Shown: positions 1-11,940 of the stretch, one piece after another
Layout of the letters: each line of letters begins with the position of its first letter
Numbering within the stretch: the first letter of the stretch is position 1
Assembly: GCA_009760885.1 (NCBI GenBank)
Contig: CM019719.1
Coordinates: forward strand, 31,870,084-31,934,083
Source: Achatina immaculata
Taxonomy: Eukaryota > Mollusca > Gastropoda > Stylommatophora > Achatinidae
DNA length: 64,000 nt
Direction of reading: 5' to 3'
Notes under the pieces: generated by a model
Told to the model about the DNA's origin: nothing
The model's database searches: none
Seen by the model: the letters and a program-made list of their open reading frames with translations, nothing else
Position numbers and translations under genes: made by a program

Positions 1-896
1 GATGGAAATCAGAGTGTGCCAAATCGGGACTATAGGGTAGATGGGGTAGTACAGACCAACCCAAATTGATGACTGCTTCCCGTGTAGCCAGACTTGTGTG
101 AGGGCGCGCATTGTCGTGAAGGAGAAGCAGGTCTGCTGGATTCTTGTGCAGTCGAACTCTGCGAATACGTTGATTGAGTTTTTTTCAATGTCTTAATGTA
201 AGCTTGCGAACCGATTGTCTCTCCCCTTGGTATAACATCCACAAAAATCACACCTTCAATGTCCCAAAAGACAGTGATCATGACCTTTCCAGCTGAAGGA
301 GTTCTCTTGAATTTCTTTCTTCGTGGTGATTGCGGATGATGCCACTCCATTGACTGTCTTTTTGTCTCAGTTTCAAAATGATGTGCCCAGGTTTCGTCAC
401 CTGTTGCGATCTTAGCTAAAAAGTTCTCTTCCTCTGCATTGAAGCGCTCCAACAATTCAGAAGAAATTGCTTTCTTTTGCAATCGATGTTCATTTGTGAG
501 ACTTCGAGGAACCCATCTTGCGCAAACCTTAGAAAATGCGAGAGCTTTTATAACTGCATTTGCACTACCACTGCTGACTGACAGCTTTAAGGTCAAATGT
601 TGAGTAGTGATACACCTATCAGTAAGAATAATGCCCTCGGCGCATTTCAACATTTCTGCTTTGGTGGCTGTGGCAGGACGCCCACATCGCGGCCGATCAT
701 GCAACTCCTTATCTCCACTTATTGATTCTTTGATTCTCTGAACCCAACGACTGACTGTACTCCCGTCGACTGCAAAACTTCCATACACACACACACAAAA
801 AGAGACGCTTGCGAATGTTCACAACAGTTTCCTTCTCTGCAACGAGAAATTCTATCACAATTCGCTGCTTATACGCAAGTTGCTAACACACTCCAT
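1..896 (-). pseudogene. Mariner-type (Tc1/mariner, SETMAR-like) transposase pseudogene, runs off window
   Basis: Remnant of a cut-and-paste transposase of the mariner superfamily. On the minus strand a Met codon at 896 begins MECVSNLRI. Frames then shift near 865 and again in the (GT)n run near 795, after which the main frame (794-180) carries a helix-turn-helix-like segment, GDETWAHHFE (first catalytic Asp region) and VIFVDVIPRGETI. Near 180 another frameshift moves the conserved [12 protein letters not shown] (second Asp) and PYSPDLA motifs into a different frame, which continues to base 1. The third acidic residue would lie outside the window. At least three frameshifts make it inactive. 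No terminal inverted repeat was identified. Assignment rests on the DETW and HDNARPH motifs and is secure at superfamily level only. Confidence 0.88.
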
Positions 897-1629
897 TTCA
901 ACGGTTAGGGCAGCCATATTCTTTGGCAGGTTGCGGTGCAATTTGGTTCACACAATCAGCACATGCCATATTTAAAGTGTGCAAAATTTCATGCTTCTAT
1001 CTTCATTATTAGCTGCAACAGACGATGTGGTGCATTACTTTCTGAACGTCCCTCGTAATATATATATCAGCCACCTTATTTGTTTTGTCAGTTGTCATCA
1101 ATTTAGTTTTCTTCTTATTAAGATAAGGTTTTGCTCTTCACTATTCTTGCGGACTGACATAATTAGTTTTTTTTTCATTCCTTTTTAAGGCTCAGTCACA
1201 CTGCGAAAAAAAAAAGATGGGTGGGGAACTTGCAAACAGTACAGTTAGAGACAGAGAGAGAGAGACAGAGAGAGTGAGAGAGGAAAAAAACTGTTCGCCT
1301 ATAGCATCTATACTAAAGCAACAGTTGATACTGTATCATTTTGACTCTGAAAGCTGAAAAGAAACGACTTAAGTCATGGACCACACAAAAACAGAATGTT
1401 GAGGTCCATGGAACATCACATACTCTCATAAAAAAACATCGACAAGAGACCCTGACCTATGGGCCAGGAATGTCTTTGAACAAAGTACCAGAGATGAGAT
1501 AAATCGAAAATGTTATGAAAGTTTAGGACTTTGTCCCGACATGGTTTGATCTAGTGCCTTGAGGGAAAGCTATTAGTTCTTTTACCTAGCTTCAACGGTC
1601 GGATTCCACAGTCTGAGGACTACTGAATT
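897..1629. other. No gene seen; simple sequence
   Basis: Only short open frames. Contains an A-run near 1205 and a GA-rich tract at about 1248-1283. The first part may be the terminal part of the adjoining mariner element. Confidence 0.5.
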
Positions 1630-2640
1630 TGATCATTAATGAGGCTCATGAGGCAGTAAAGTATTTTGCCGAATAATCATCAACAGAATTGTACCAGCAC
1701 TTGAGGGAAAACTTCGGAAAGAGCAGGCAGGATTTAGGAAAGGAAGATCATGCATAGACCACATTTTTGTACTTAGACAAATATTAGAGCAGGCAAATGA
1801 GTGGCATAGCACAACATACACACTGTATATAGATTTTGAGAAAGCCTTTGATAATGTCAACGGAGATGCACTGTGGAAAATTCTAAGATGGTATGGACTC
1901 CAACATAAGATAGTATGAGGGTTTTCAGTGCAAAATGATTTTCGGAGAACATACCTCCAACAGCTTTAGGGTATAAACAGGAGTGAAGCAGGGATGTGTA
2001 ATATCGCCACATTATTTATCTTGGCAGTAGACTGGTTAATGAAGGAGGCAACAACAGACAAACGCAGAGGATTACAATGGACTCTTGACACAGTGCTGGA
2101 GGACCTTGTCTTTACGACGACATTTGTTTACTATCAAGCAGCCACAAAGATATGCAAGATAAAATAAACAAGGTAACTCAAAGTCCAAACAACATAGGAT
2201 TAAAGATCAACGTAGGAAAGACAAAGTTAATGAAGTAAAATGTGAACAACAGTAATGTACTCAGAGTAGATAGCAAGTTAGTGGAGGAGGTCAACGAATT
2301 TGCATATCTTAGCAGTAGAGTAGTAGAAAATGGAGACAGCACAGAACACATCAACAGCAGACTTACTAGACCAAACCAGGTTGTTGCAATGCTGCAGACT
2401 ATATGGAAATCTAAAATACTAAGCATGAAGACGAAAATCAGGATATTTAAGAGTGATGTTATAAGTGTACTACTCTGTGGAAGTGAATGCTGGAAAATCA
2501 CCAAAACCATTAGAAAACAGACTAAATGTTTACGGCGAATTAGAAGAATATTTTGGCCAAACACCATAGGAAATAACATCTTGTTGGCAGGAATGCAGAT
2601 GAAGCCAGCTTTAGTAACTTGTATCTGCCGAAGACTTGGC
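1630..2640 (+). pseudogene. RTE-like LINE reverse transcriptase, decayed
   Basis: Non-LTR retrotransposon remnant on the plus strand. Reading across frames shows an RT fingers/palm stretch (LRKEQAGFRKGRSC..HIFVLRQI, about 1710-1785) and palm motif A as YIDFEKAFDNV (about 1830-1860). The region where a YADD box is expected (about 2100-2135) is unrecognisable. An open frame from 2242 then gives the conserved C-terminal part (VEEVNEFAYLSSRVVENGDS, IFKSDVISVLLCGSECW, LRRIRRIFWPNTIGNN). Several stops and frameshifts separate the blocks, so it is dead. The wording of these motifs matches RTE-clade elements of invertebrates. It ends near a (CATC)n run. Confidence 0.85.
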
Positions 2641-2680
2641 TTATTGACCGACAGACTGACAGATTATGTCTGTTTGCCCG

Positions 2681-2709
2681 CCCATCCATCCATCCATCCA
2701 TCCATCCAC
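2681..2709. repeat. (CATC)n microsatellite
   Basis: About seven CATC units directly after the LINE remnant, possibly its 3' tail. Confidence 0.85.
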
Positions 2710-3272
2710 GCTTGTCTGTCTTTTACTATAACATCACTGTGTACTACCCATCTGTATGTGCTGAGTCAACCTTTATTCATGAACACATATTATCAGTTAA
2801 TCTCTTTACGATGCATACCGACACTACCCTAACCATTCTGACCATAGCCAGTGTGTGTCTTCGGGTTATTCCCCTTGACTTGTTACACAGGCCAAACATG
2901 GTACAGTAACAACATGTTTTCTCATTACAATTTAACATTACATATGCTTGTTTCTACTGATTAACCTGAAAACAATATTTAAAACTTACATGGAGTAACG
3001 GCTCATACTGCACACCAATGATCAAAACTTTACTCCCGCAGCTGTCAACACAGCACACGTGTGACCGGTGAGTCGAGTTTGTCTGGAAGATGCACACATC
3101 CAACACAGCGCGATCCTAGGAGTTGCTTGTGTGAATATTGAACGTTTAAGCAGTTTCTAGTACTTCGATGAGAGCAAAGATTTTTTTTTTTTTTTTGCAG
3201 TATGAAGTGCACACCAAGTATGATCAGAGATCAAAGACATGGGATACGAAACTACCAGGTGACTATCTCTGT
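2710..3272. other. No gene seen
   Basis: Unremarkable AT-rich sequence with a T14 run near 3181. No supported exon or RNA. Confidence 0.5.
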
Positions 3273-3966
3273 TAGCTCCTGGTAATTTGGCTTTAGTTTC
3301 TTATTATAGGCTTTTGCTCCTGGTAATTTGGCTTTAGCTCCTGGTAATTTGGCTTTAGCTCCTGGTAATTTGGCTTTAGCTTCTTATAATAGGCTGTTGC
3401 TCCTGGTAATTTGGCTTTAGCTCCTGGTAATTTGGCATTAGCTCCTGGTAATTTGGCTTCAGCTTCTTATAACAGGCTGTTGCTCCTGGTAATTTGGCTT
3501 TAGCTCCTGGTAATTTGGGTTTAGCTTCTTATAACAGGCTGTTGTTCTGGTAATTTGGCTTTAGCTCCTGATAATTTGGCTTTAGCTCCTGGTAATTTGG
3601 CTTTAGCTCCTGGTAATTTGGCTTTAGCTCCTGATAATTTGGCATCAGCTCCTGGTAATTTAGCTTTAGCTTCTTATAACAGGCTGTTGCTCCTGGTAAT
3701 TTGGCTTTAGCTCCTGGCAATTTGGCTTTAGCTCCTGGTAATTTGGCTTTAGCTTCTTATAACAGGCTGTTGCTCCTGGTAATTTGGCTTTAGCTCCTTA
3801 TAAAAGGCTGTTGCTCCTGGTAATTTGGCTTTAGCTCCTTATAAAAGGCTGTTGCTCCTGGTAATTTGGCTTTAGCTTATTATAACAGTCTGTTGCTCCT
3901 AGTAATTTGACTTTAGCTCCTTATAACAGGCTGTTGGTCATGGTAGGTGACGTTAGCTCCTTATAG
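3273..3966. repeat. 21-bp minisatellite with interspersed second unit
   Basis: Units of GCTCCTGGTAATTTGGCTTTA repeat head to tail, broken at intervals by a second unit of the form CTTCTTATAACAGGCTGTT. The alternation gives a higher-order structure. The ORF on the minus strand (repeating NYQELKP) is a by-product of the 21-bp period. Confidence 0.95.
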
Positions 3967-5040
3967 CAGGATAAACTGTTTTTTCATGTCATTATACTTA
4001 TGGGAGTTACACAACCGGATAATAACTGGAAAAACTCAAGGGAAAAGAAGAAGGGAAAAAAAATCGAGAGAAAAATTCCTGAACTATCTGACCAAGTCGT
4101 AAAGGAAAAGACAGTCAAGATGTCTTGTTTCAAGTGCCAAAGACTCCACAAAGTGAAGAAACATGATCGATACCCCCCCCCCCCCCCCACCTTGTACAGC
4201 ACATTGAGGGTGAATAAAGAAAATGTCATCCAGTATATAAAAGTGCCGCACTGTTGGTGCACAGTGACACGATTTGTACTTGTAACCAAACGTAGCTAAA
4301 ACACCGATTCTTGCATATCAGAAGTTTTCAAAAAGGACTAACTCTCTTTCCAAATAATGAAGAATCGGACCTTCACGGTCTGTCTAACATTCTCTCCTTT
4401 ATCGCCAAATTTTTTTTTTCCATTTCTAACGCAAACATTTATTACCAGTTTAGTACTAGCGTTCCAAATGTACATAAACAATACATATTTTCCCACGTAC
4501 GGTGATGTCTAACCTATTTGTATGTTAAATACAATAACCTTCAGACCTGAATCATTATCGACCATACGTTTTTTTTTAAAATTTTATTTATGCTGCGCGT
4601 CGGCCATCCACAATGTGCTCTTATAGATCGCAGTAAATGTGTCACATGCACTGAAGGCAGAAACTGGTGGAGAGAAGTGGCAGCTGAGTTGGCGAATAGA
4701 CATAATATTTGGACAACCAGCTGACATTTTTTTTTTTTGTGGGGAGCAAATTTGATGATATCATAAAACTGAGTCACCACAGCTTCTGTGGCGGCTTGGA
4801 GAGATTTATTATTGGGGCAGTAAGAAATTCAACCAAGAGTCATTATTTTCAGTTGTCTTCCCGCCGTATTTAATTGGTACAACATTTTGGTCTATAATTT
4901 TTTTCTAAAAACCCTCGGGACCATTGTAAGATAAAAACAGAGAGGGTTACTGGATGGGGTAAATTCGAGAAAGCAGGGGACAGGAGTTGTATTTTTATGC
5001 GAATAACAGCAACTTTTTTTCTTCACCGCGGCACCATCCT
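3967..5040. other. No gene seen
   Basis: Short frames only. A C-run lies at about 4173-4188. Around 4600-4720 a minus-strand frame looks protein-like (FANSAATSLHQFLPSVHVTH) and could be an unidentified repeat tail. Confidence 0.4.
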
Positions 5041-5260
5041 CCACATCTGGTGCGTGTGTATGTGTGCATATGCATGCGTGTGTATGTGTGCACATGCATA
5101 CATGTGCATGTATGCAAGTGTGCGTGCACCCGTGTGATTATGTGCATGGGTGTGTGTGTTTGTTTGTATGCTTTAAGCACGCGCGTTTATTTGCATGTGT
5201 TTATGTGCATGCGTGTGTGTATGTAGGTGTATATGCATTCATGTGTGTATGTCGTTGTAA
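5041..5260. repeat. Degenerate TG/CA-rich tract
   Basis: About 200 bases of alternating purine-pyrimidine (TGTGTG, TGCATG, TGCGTG) with overlapping frames rich in Cys/Val or His/Thr. These frames are low-complexity artefacts. The composition could favour Z-DNA. Confidence 0.8.
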
Positions 5261-6238
5261 CTGCATGATTATGAACACTAAGAACTTTAGAATACGCCAT
5301 GAATTAAAATTGTGGCTTTCATTAAGTGAAAAAAACAATGTTTTTCAGGGCCAATATTTTTGTATTTAATATAATACAGAATTTAAATTATGTTATTTAC
5401 ACCAAGTTTTAAATTTCATTAAACTGATAATTTAAAATTGCGCCTCAGTTTAAAAAGAAAACAATTTACCAAAATGAGACTCTTTCTTACTAACATTTTT
5501 TTTCTAGAAAACTTGATATAAATACAGTTTTTATATTCCCTTTTATTTACATGCTATTCGTTGTTTTGTTTTTATGTACGCAAGTATTTGCGTGTTTAAG
5601 CTTCATCTTGGAGTTTAAACGAATGCCATTTTATTTATACGTAATGCCCATATGTGCATGAATGTTTGTGGGATTATTTTGTTCTATTTCGTTTTCCTAA
5701 CAAAATTTGTAGAGAGACCAATAAAGCAAAAAATTAAGGGACTTAAGTTACAGAAGTAAAGTACTATAGGCTGTTTTGTCACTGCTAAAGGAAATCTTAC
5801 ATTTGCGGTAAATATTGCTTGTCTAACTCCGTTGAACTCGTTTCTTTTTTATACTTCCTTTGATAAACGTTTATTTCTGCGCTGGCTCCAGAACCTTCGG
5901 CGCCGATCTATCTAGGACTTTCGTGTCCGACGCAGAAATTACTTTCTTAACGTCTCTACCAGTATCCGTTCATTCGACTGTTTCCGCCCTCTCCATCTGA
6001 TTAGCGATTCTTCACGAAAGGTTGTATATCGTTTTTTTTTTCTTTTTAAAAATAGTTTTCGCTTATTCGTATAATATTTTACCGTGTTGAATTGTTTTTC
6101 ATTTGCCACAGAATATAACATGCAGCTATTGACTCTCATGTGCACCTGCTAATTTGGTACTTAAGGGGAAATAATTTATAGCAAATGAGCATGGGAAACG
6201 CAAGGATCGTTTCATACACAAAAGTCAGGCATATTCTC
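5261..6238. other. No gene seen, AT-rich
   Basis: AT-rich sequence with no convincing exon or repeat. Confidence 0.5.
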
Positions 6239-6266
6239 CCCCTTTCTCTCTCCCCCCCCCCCCCCC

Positions 6267-6307
<41 letters not shown>
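6239..6307. repeat. C-run and (CT)n microsatellite
   Basis: C15 followed by about 18 CT units. It directly abuts the 3' end of a LINE tail, an arrangement repeated at 10476. Confidence 0.95.
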
Positions 6308-6310
<3 letters not shown>

Positions 6311-6400
6311 CCTTAAGTGCCCAGGGCACATGGGGCTTCCGCAAGGGTTTTCCACAAATGCCTGTCCTTTGTCTTTTTTTCTGCTCTCCTATAATTCTAG
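6308..6400 (-). mobile_element. LINE 3' tail fragment (APCALGT family)
   Basis: The sequence from CTTAAGTGCCCAGGGCACAT onward nearly matches 10499-10590. On the minus strand it encodes the end of a LINE ORF2 (DRHLWKTLAEAPCALGT in the longer copy). Heavily 5'-truncated. Confidence 0.75.
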
Positions 6401-6899
6401 TTTTATTTATGGAAATATGTTAGCAACCGGCCCGTTTTATGCTGGAATGCATGGTAATTTTCATTTAAGGGGAGTTAATTTCATGTGACCCAATGAAGGC
6501 GTCATGGTGAGAAAGAAAACAGAGTGGAGATTATCGCGAATGGAAGATAATATAAATATTAACAAACAACACAAAAAGATTATCAAACATAAGCATACCA
6601 TTATTAAATATACATTGATTCAACTAAGAAATGATCAGATTCCCCCCCCCCCCCCCAACAATAAAAGAAATCGAAGAAAGGTTGAAACAAAACTGGAAAG
6701 AAACAATTTTTGGAAACACTCTGCAGTCATGAACTGATCAAAAATGTTATTTCATACACTAGGTCGCGTTTAAAAATTTAAGCTTATCTCGCTACAGTTC
6801 TGTGGAGCGGCAGCAAATACTAACAAGTTTGTCACAGGACGCAGATGCGTGGCGAATGATCAGCAGGTGTGCCGTGGAGTTTTTTTTCTGTAAAGTCCA

Positions 6900-6943
<44 letters not shown>

Positions 6944-7199
6944 AAGCCAGTGTTTCGCATCTTACGAGTCAGAAAATATGCCGCAAAGGTTTGCATTTCT
7001 CTACCCCATGTGATGTGAGCTAAAAGAAAAAAAATAGCGTGAGACCTCTCGGGTAGAGGTGTTGTAATCAGATGCTGTGAGGATGTTCTGAACTATGTGT
7101 TACAAGTAGCTGAACAGATGTGCAGAGAGAATATGATTGGGAAAGAGGGGAATGTTAGGTGTAGCTGAATTGCGAGCTCAAGCCATGTGGTTCCAGCGT
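6401..7199. other. No gene; C-run and (TTA)n
   Basis: Contains C14 at about 6643-6656 and a (TTA)n run at about 6900-6942. The ORFs crossing these are low-complexity. Confidence 0.6.
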
Positions 7200-8060
7200 C
7201 TCATATTCCTGAATATAGCGGTTATCAAGCCCTAGACGGCTTCTATCATCAGCGTGACAATATTTAATGGCTGTAACCAGTAAATCAGACGTGCCTCTGT
7301 GGTTGGAGCCATTTGAAATGGTATGGGGCTAGTTTCGACGCATTCTGGGTGATATCATACAGATGTTTCTGCTTGCAGTCACCTAATCTGACACTACTTT
7401 CACCAATATGAGTTATCCTGCATCTTTTGCATAAAGTGGCATATATTACATTAAATGACTCGCATGTGAATCCCTCATGGAAAGTGATGATAGTTTTGGG
7501 AAAGGTGATCGTTTTCGTTTCCCAGACTACAGGGGAGGTAACACAGCGAGGGCGGTTATATTTTCCTGTAACAGCATATGCAAGATTCCGCTTCAGGTGG
7601 CTGTGAACGAGGATGCCCTTAAGATTTGGTTCCTGTGTGTATGCTAACAGTGGTAGATCAGAGAAGATGTCGCGAGTATCGGGGTCCAGCTAGATTAGTG
7701 GCAGTTGGCGATAAAGAATTTTCTTAACCATGTGACCACGTGGGTGAAAAGGAAGTAGTAATTTAACTCTGTGGGATGAAATAACAGTTTTTTTTTTAAT
7801 GAATGCCTCTTCGTCATTCTGTTTTTGGATACGGTTAAATGCTGTGGTTGATACAAAAAATGTGTGGATAACACGTTGGGAATATTCTGAAGAGACTTCG
7901 AGGTCATGACGATCCTGCTTAGGCGAGTGTGACAAAACCTTCTTCGAAAGGGCCGCTTGAAATAACTGACGCAGTAACATGGTCTTTTCTGCTTCACTGC
8001 CCTTGGCATCATTATGAAGGTTTTTATTTCATGAATTACATCTAGGCCAAGCACTGTGCC
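7200..8060 (-). pseudogene. Penelope-like retroelement 3' part with GIY-YIG endonuclease remnant
   Basis: On the minus strand the open frame 7980-7690 continues past a TAG into a second readable block (about 7650-7310). That block carries EPNLKGILVHSHLKRNL, YNRPRC, FTCESFNVIYATLCKRC and HIGESSVRLGD. This order (a C..PRC segment, then FTC..VIY..C..C, then YIGE-like) is what I know from the C-terminal region of Penelope-like elements, where it forms the GIY-YIG endonuclease. The first GIY-type residues are altered (VIY, HIG) and stops interrupt the frame, so this is a decayed copy. A different retroelement with the same nuclease is possible. Confidence 0.6.
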
Positions 8061-9841
8061 CTGGAGTGTCTCTGCTTCTTAAGAAATGACAATAAATCAC
8101 AGGGGAACTTGATTTGCTCGAACGCGATGCTTAAAAACACCAGCCGGGACACACGCGTGTCAGGTCTGAAAACATTCGACCAGTTACTTCCTATTGTTGT
8201 TTAAGAGTTTTGTCTTCAATGCACGTCGGCGAGTCCACAAGTGCTCCAATCTCCCCATGTGAATGAGAGGATCTCGGCATAGTGCACGTGCTCCGTAGCA
8301 CCAGCAAGAACCGTGAAGGTGGCGAGTCGGATCCCATTTTCTATTACAATATGAGAAGAAGAAGAAGATCAAGAGTGTATATAAGAAGTAAAGCTTTAAT
8401 GATATGTCCTGCCTATAACTAATAATAAACTTTGTTCTTGACAATAAAAACAAACAAAAAACTCTTATCTAAAAGCTCATTTGAGGCAAAACTGCAAAGC
8501 GAGAACTAGTTTATCTAAGAAATTGTCGTATATGATGTGAAACGCGTGTTTCTGAAATTTAGCTGCGGAAATTCTTCGCGCACGAGAATACAAATATGTA
8601 ACCTAATGCAAAAATTGTTTTTTTTTAAAACCTGTAGTTTTCCATTTGAGAATAATCTGACAGGTCGCTCCGGACCCCACAGACATGATAAACCTCGACG
8701 TAAGCACAGGGGAACGAAACCAAGCTTCGCTCGGGGCTGTTGGAAAGTTACAGCAAAACATAAACAAAAGAACTATCAACAGTAAACAATATGATTTTAT
8801 AGCTTTTGATGTTCCGAATACTTTGGGATTCGAATGATTTTGACATTTAGCATGATGACGATGATGATCCTTTGTTATGGAGATGGCAGACTGCCATGGC
8901 TTTCTTGATTTCTCGGTTGGTGGTGGTAGTGGGGGGGGGGGGAGGGGAAGAGAGTTAATAAGAAAGTTGAATCCTCCCTGCCAAACTGCAGTGCTAGATA
9001 TCTCAGAGTCCACCAAGACGAAGATCCAGAAATGAAAGAAAGTGGATAACAGAATCCAGTAATTTACACAGTAGGAGGATATACGAGGATCCAGAGCTTA
9101 AATTATCTCTGTTAGTGTCACATTTATTCTTATAATTGTCTGTATAAATTTTCACTGAAAATTAAAACCAGATTACTTTAAAGAACTCGCAGTAAATCGT
9201 GCAGCCTCACCACAGGTCCTACTGAGCACAAGTCAAAACGCATCTTTAGTCATCATTTTTTTTTTAGCTCTGAGTACTATATGGAAGATCTTTTCAGGTT
9301 CATGTGTGATAGTGTCTCTTTTTGTTTTATATACAGCAGATCTAAAAATTGTTCTTTTCGAAGACGTTTTCTTGCTCAAAATAACTTCTGTGACGTAGAT
9401 CGTTTGAAAACTTTTAACCAGCTACAAAGGAACAATCGCATTAGTCTAGCTCTCAGTGTTTACAATCACTCAGTGTTAAGTTTCGTACTTACTTTAAAAT
9501 GAAGGCCCTTTGTGAAATCATAAAACAACGAATGGTGTTACACATCATTGCACGGAACAAGATGGAGCCTGAGTCACACAACACGTGTGCGTAATGTACT
9601 GCAGGTGGCCAGAATACTATCTTGTTCAGGCAAGTTTAGCAGCTGTGGTTGGATTTTATATGAAAGTTCGTTGTGCTGTCTATTCCGCTACATCCTTTCT
9701 TTAATGAAATTTAGTCACACTTTACCTTGTTTTCTGTCTCTTTTCAGACACTCTGCGCTCCTTTTTGTTAGCTTTCACCGGTCTAAGGTATGTTTGATAA
9801 TGCCGTTGGTCTTGAGGAGAAAGAGCGTGGAAATGGAGAAG
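8061..9841. other. No gene recognised
   Basis: Short frames only. A G-run lies at about 8932-8942. A minus-strand frame at 8453-8184 (KWDPTRHLHGSCWCYGARAL) looks like part of an interspersed repeat but I cannot name it. Confidence 0.45.
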
Positions 9842-10112
9842 AGGTCATTGTGTATTAGTCTCTCATAGCGAAGGTCGGCGTTCGAATCAAGCCCGAGGAG
9901 CTCTAGCCACCCAGCTGTAGAAATAGGTACCTGGCATATTCTGGAACTGAGGAAGGAAAGCCGGCCAGGCATAATGCTGACCACATCATCCTCTAGTGCG
10001 CCAACAGGTCAAGGAACATATAGAAGCTAACACTGTATTACCTTTGTGCCCCCATGACATAATGGGACCACCTTACCCGGAGGATAAAACTTTCCAGATT
10101 AAAAAAAAAAAG
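9842..10112 (+). mobile_element. tRNA-derived SINE (5'-truncated)
   Basis: Begins inside the tRNA-like head (TCTCTCATAGCGAAGGTCGG, then a B-box-like GTTCGAATC). It shares the body CACCCAGCTGTAGAAAT.GGTACC, GGCCAGGC.T.ATGCTGACC, CTAGTG.GCCAACAGGTCAAG with copies at 18836, 34886 and 50903. It ends in an A-rich tail. Confidence 0.85.
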
Positions 10113-10417
10113 CCTTGTGCACATTAACACGCACAACATATCGATGTATGAGTCAATGGTTTAGCTTTGTTCGCAGATTCCTTATGCATTAGTTCAGTAC
10201 GTTTATGATACAGTAACAGAGTTCCTCAATTAATCACCATATTTAGCTCCCTTGATTTTTCACTACTTGCCATTACAGATGTGGTGGAAACAAAAAACCT
10301 GAAATTATTAGTTGAGAGAGATGGTATAAAACAAATACAGAAATCAACTTTTATATATTATTCGAATCATGTGTAAACGTGCATTGCCTCTGAACCTTTG
10401 AATAAAGACAACGAAAA
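10113..10417. other. No gene seen
   Basis: AT-rich spacer without a supported feature. Confidence 0.5.
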
Positions 10418-10475
<58 letters not shown>

Positions 10476-10492
10476 CTCTCTCTCTCTCTCTC
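10418..10492. repeat. (GT)n(TA)n(CT)n compound microsatellite
   Basis: About 10 GT units, 15 TA units and then 9 CT units, abutting the 3' end of a LINE tail. Confidence 0.95.
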
Positions 10493-10494
10493 TG

Positions 10495-10740
10495 AACATT
10501 AAGTGCCCAGGGCACATGGGGCTTCCGCAAGGGTTTTCCACAAATGCCTGTCCTTCGCCTTTTTTTCTGCTCTTGCCCAGGTGAGCACTCTATTGCTCAA
10601 CATCCTTTCTGTTGTTCTTCTCCATGTCTCTTTTGGTCTACCCTTACTTCTGCTCCCCTGTGGTGTCCATCTTAGTGCTATTTTTGGTAGTGAGTTGTCA
10701 GTCATTCGGAGCACATGTCCCAACCATCGCCAGCGTCTCT
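10495..10740 (-). mobile_element. LINE 3' end (APCALGT family)
   Basis: Minus-strand frame 10723-10499 reads GHVLRMTDNSLPKIALRW, GRPKETWRRTTERML, RHLWKTLAEAPCALGT and stop. This is the conserved C-terminus of a non-LTR retrotransposon ORF2. A second fragment of the same family lies at 6308-6400. The copy is 5'-truncated and adjoins another LINE fragment on the same strand. Confidence 0.85.
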
Positions 10741-10769
10741 CCTCAATAATTGTATATATATATATAACT

Positions 10770-11545
10770 TATATCCTTCCCGTGCCGCTAAACGTCACAC
10801 AGGGCTCGCAAAGTAGTTCGCCAATTTTCCCTGTCTTCGGCGAATCTTTCAACCTCATCAAGGGATTTTATGCCTGTTAATTTGGCCTCTCTTAACAATG
10901 TCCTCTTTGGAGTTTCACGTAGTCTGCCTCTTTTTTTGTTGTGTTCCACTTGATAGCTTGTTTTGGGATTCTCTGATTGTTTCTTCTCATCACGTGACCA
11001 ACATATGTCCATCTCCTTTTCCTGATCACCCATGAGACTGGTTGTTGTTCAGTCATCTGTCTTATCTCTGCATTGTTCTTGAATTCTTTTCACTTGATGC
11101 CAAGTATTTTCCTTAGGCATTTGCTTTAAAAAGAGTCTAATTTCTTGTCTATTTCTTTAGTTGTTTTCCAGCTTTCACATGCATAAATGAGGGTGGATAT
11201 CACATTTGAATTGAATAATCTTAACTTGGTTTTTGTGCTTATAACTTTTGAATGCCATATATTCTCAAGATTCTTGAAGATCGATGCTGCTTTTGCAATT
11301 CTAATTCTAACTTCCTTTCTGGTGTCACCATCCTTGTCTAAGTGGCTGTCAAGGTATGCAAATTTATTGGCTTATTCAATATCTGTCCCTTCTACGTGTA
11401 TTTTTCCATTTTGATTAATGGGAAGTTTCATTATTTTTGTTCTGTCCTTGTTAATTTCAAGTCTTATTTTGCTAGCCAGTGAAGACAGGATATATGTTTT
11501 TTCTTGCATGGAATTCACATTGTTACTGATAAGAGTTATGTCATC
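10770..11545 (-). pseudogene. LINE ORF2 C-terminal half (SLDEVE family), longest such copy
   Basis: Minus-strand remnant of an endonuclease/RT-type non-LTR element. It starts at 11545 within the RT catalytic box (ADDITLISNN, the end of YADD). It continues with LASKIRLEINKDRTKIMKL and then, after frame breaks, CESWKTTKEIDKK, GDQEKEMDICWSRDEKKQ and SLDEVERFAEDRENWRTTL, ending ALRALCDV and stop. The 3' end reads CACGGGAAGG-like then TAAGATGTAAG in sister copies. The upstream part of the RT is replaced by a (TA)n run at 11549. Related copies: 19775, 30500, 37870, 43443, 47938, 48132, 54870. Confidence 0.88.
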
Positions 11546-11548
11546 AGC

Positions 11549-11549
11549 A

Positions 11550-11621
<72 letters not shown>

Positions 11622-11622
11622 C
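11549..11622. repeat. (TA)n(CA)n microsatellite
   Basis: About 27 TA units with one CA interruption, then about 8 CA units. It sits exactly where the RT YADD box of the adjoining LINE is cut. Confidence 0.95.
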
Positions 11623-11629
11623 ATATTTC

Positions 11630-11940
11630 CTTGACAAAACGCCAGGTCTGAAATAGTCGCCTGCTTGAATTAACGCCAGGCGCACCGGGAGGGGGGAGGG
11701 AGGAATTGTAAGGGGAGAAGGTAAAGTCACGGAGTCGTGTTTCTAATAAACGCATTAATTATTATGCTTCAAATAAACGCCAGATCTGAAATAAACGCTA
11801 GGTCAGTACATCGTCTCTGTTTTTCTATGGAGAGACGTACGGTATAGGCTAATACCGATGCTGCAGAAGCATAAATGGCATTTTGCTAATAAACTTCTGC
11901 CTTGAATAGACGCCGGTCTCTAATAAATGCTGACTCAACG
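11630..11940. repeat. Irregularly repeated AATAAACGCCAG-like motif
   Basis: Variants of (A)ATAAACGCCAG.TCTGAA occur about eight times with uneven spacing (near 11635, 11672, 11747, 11773, 11792, 11887, 11909, 11920). The spacing is not tandem. I believe similar GGCGTTTATT-type motifs are found inside non-autonomous transposons, but cannot assign a family. Confidence 0.55.

Noticed and set aside
4987..5369. Cys/Val-rich ORFs near 5 kb
   Set aside because: They are read from a TG/CA alternating tract.
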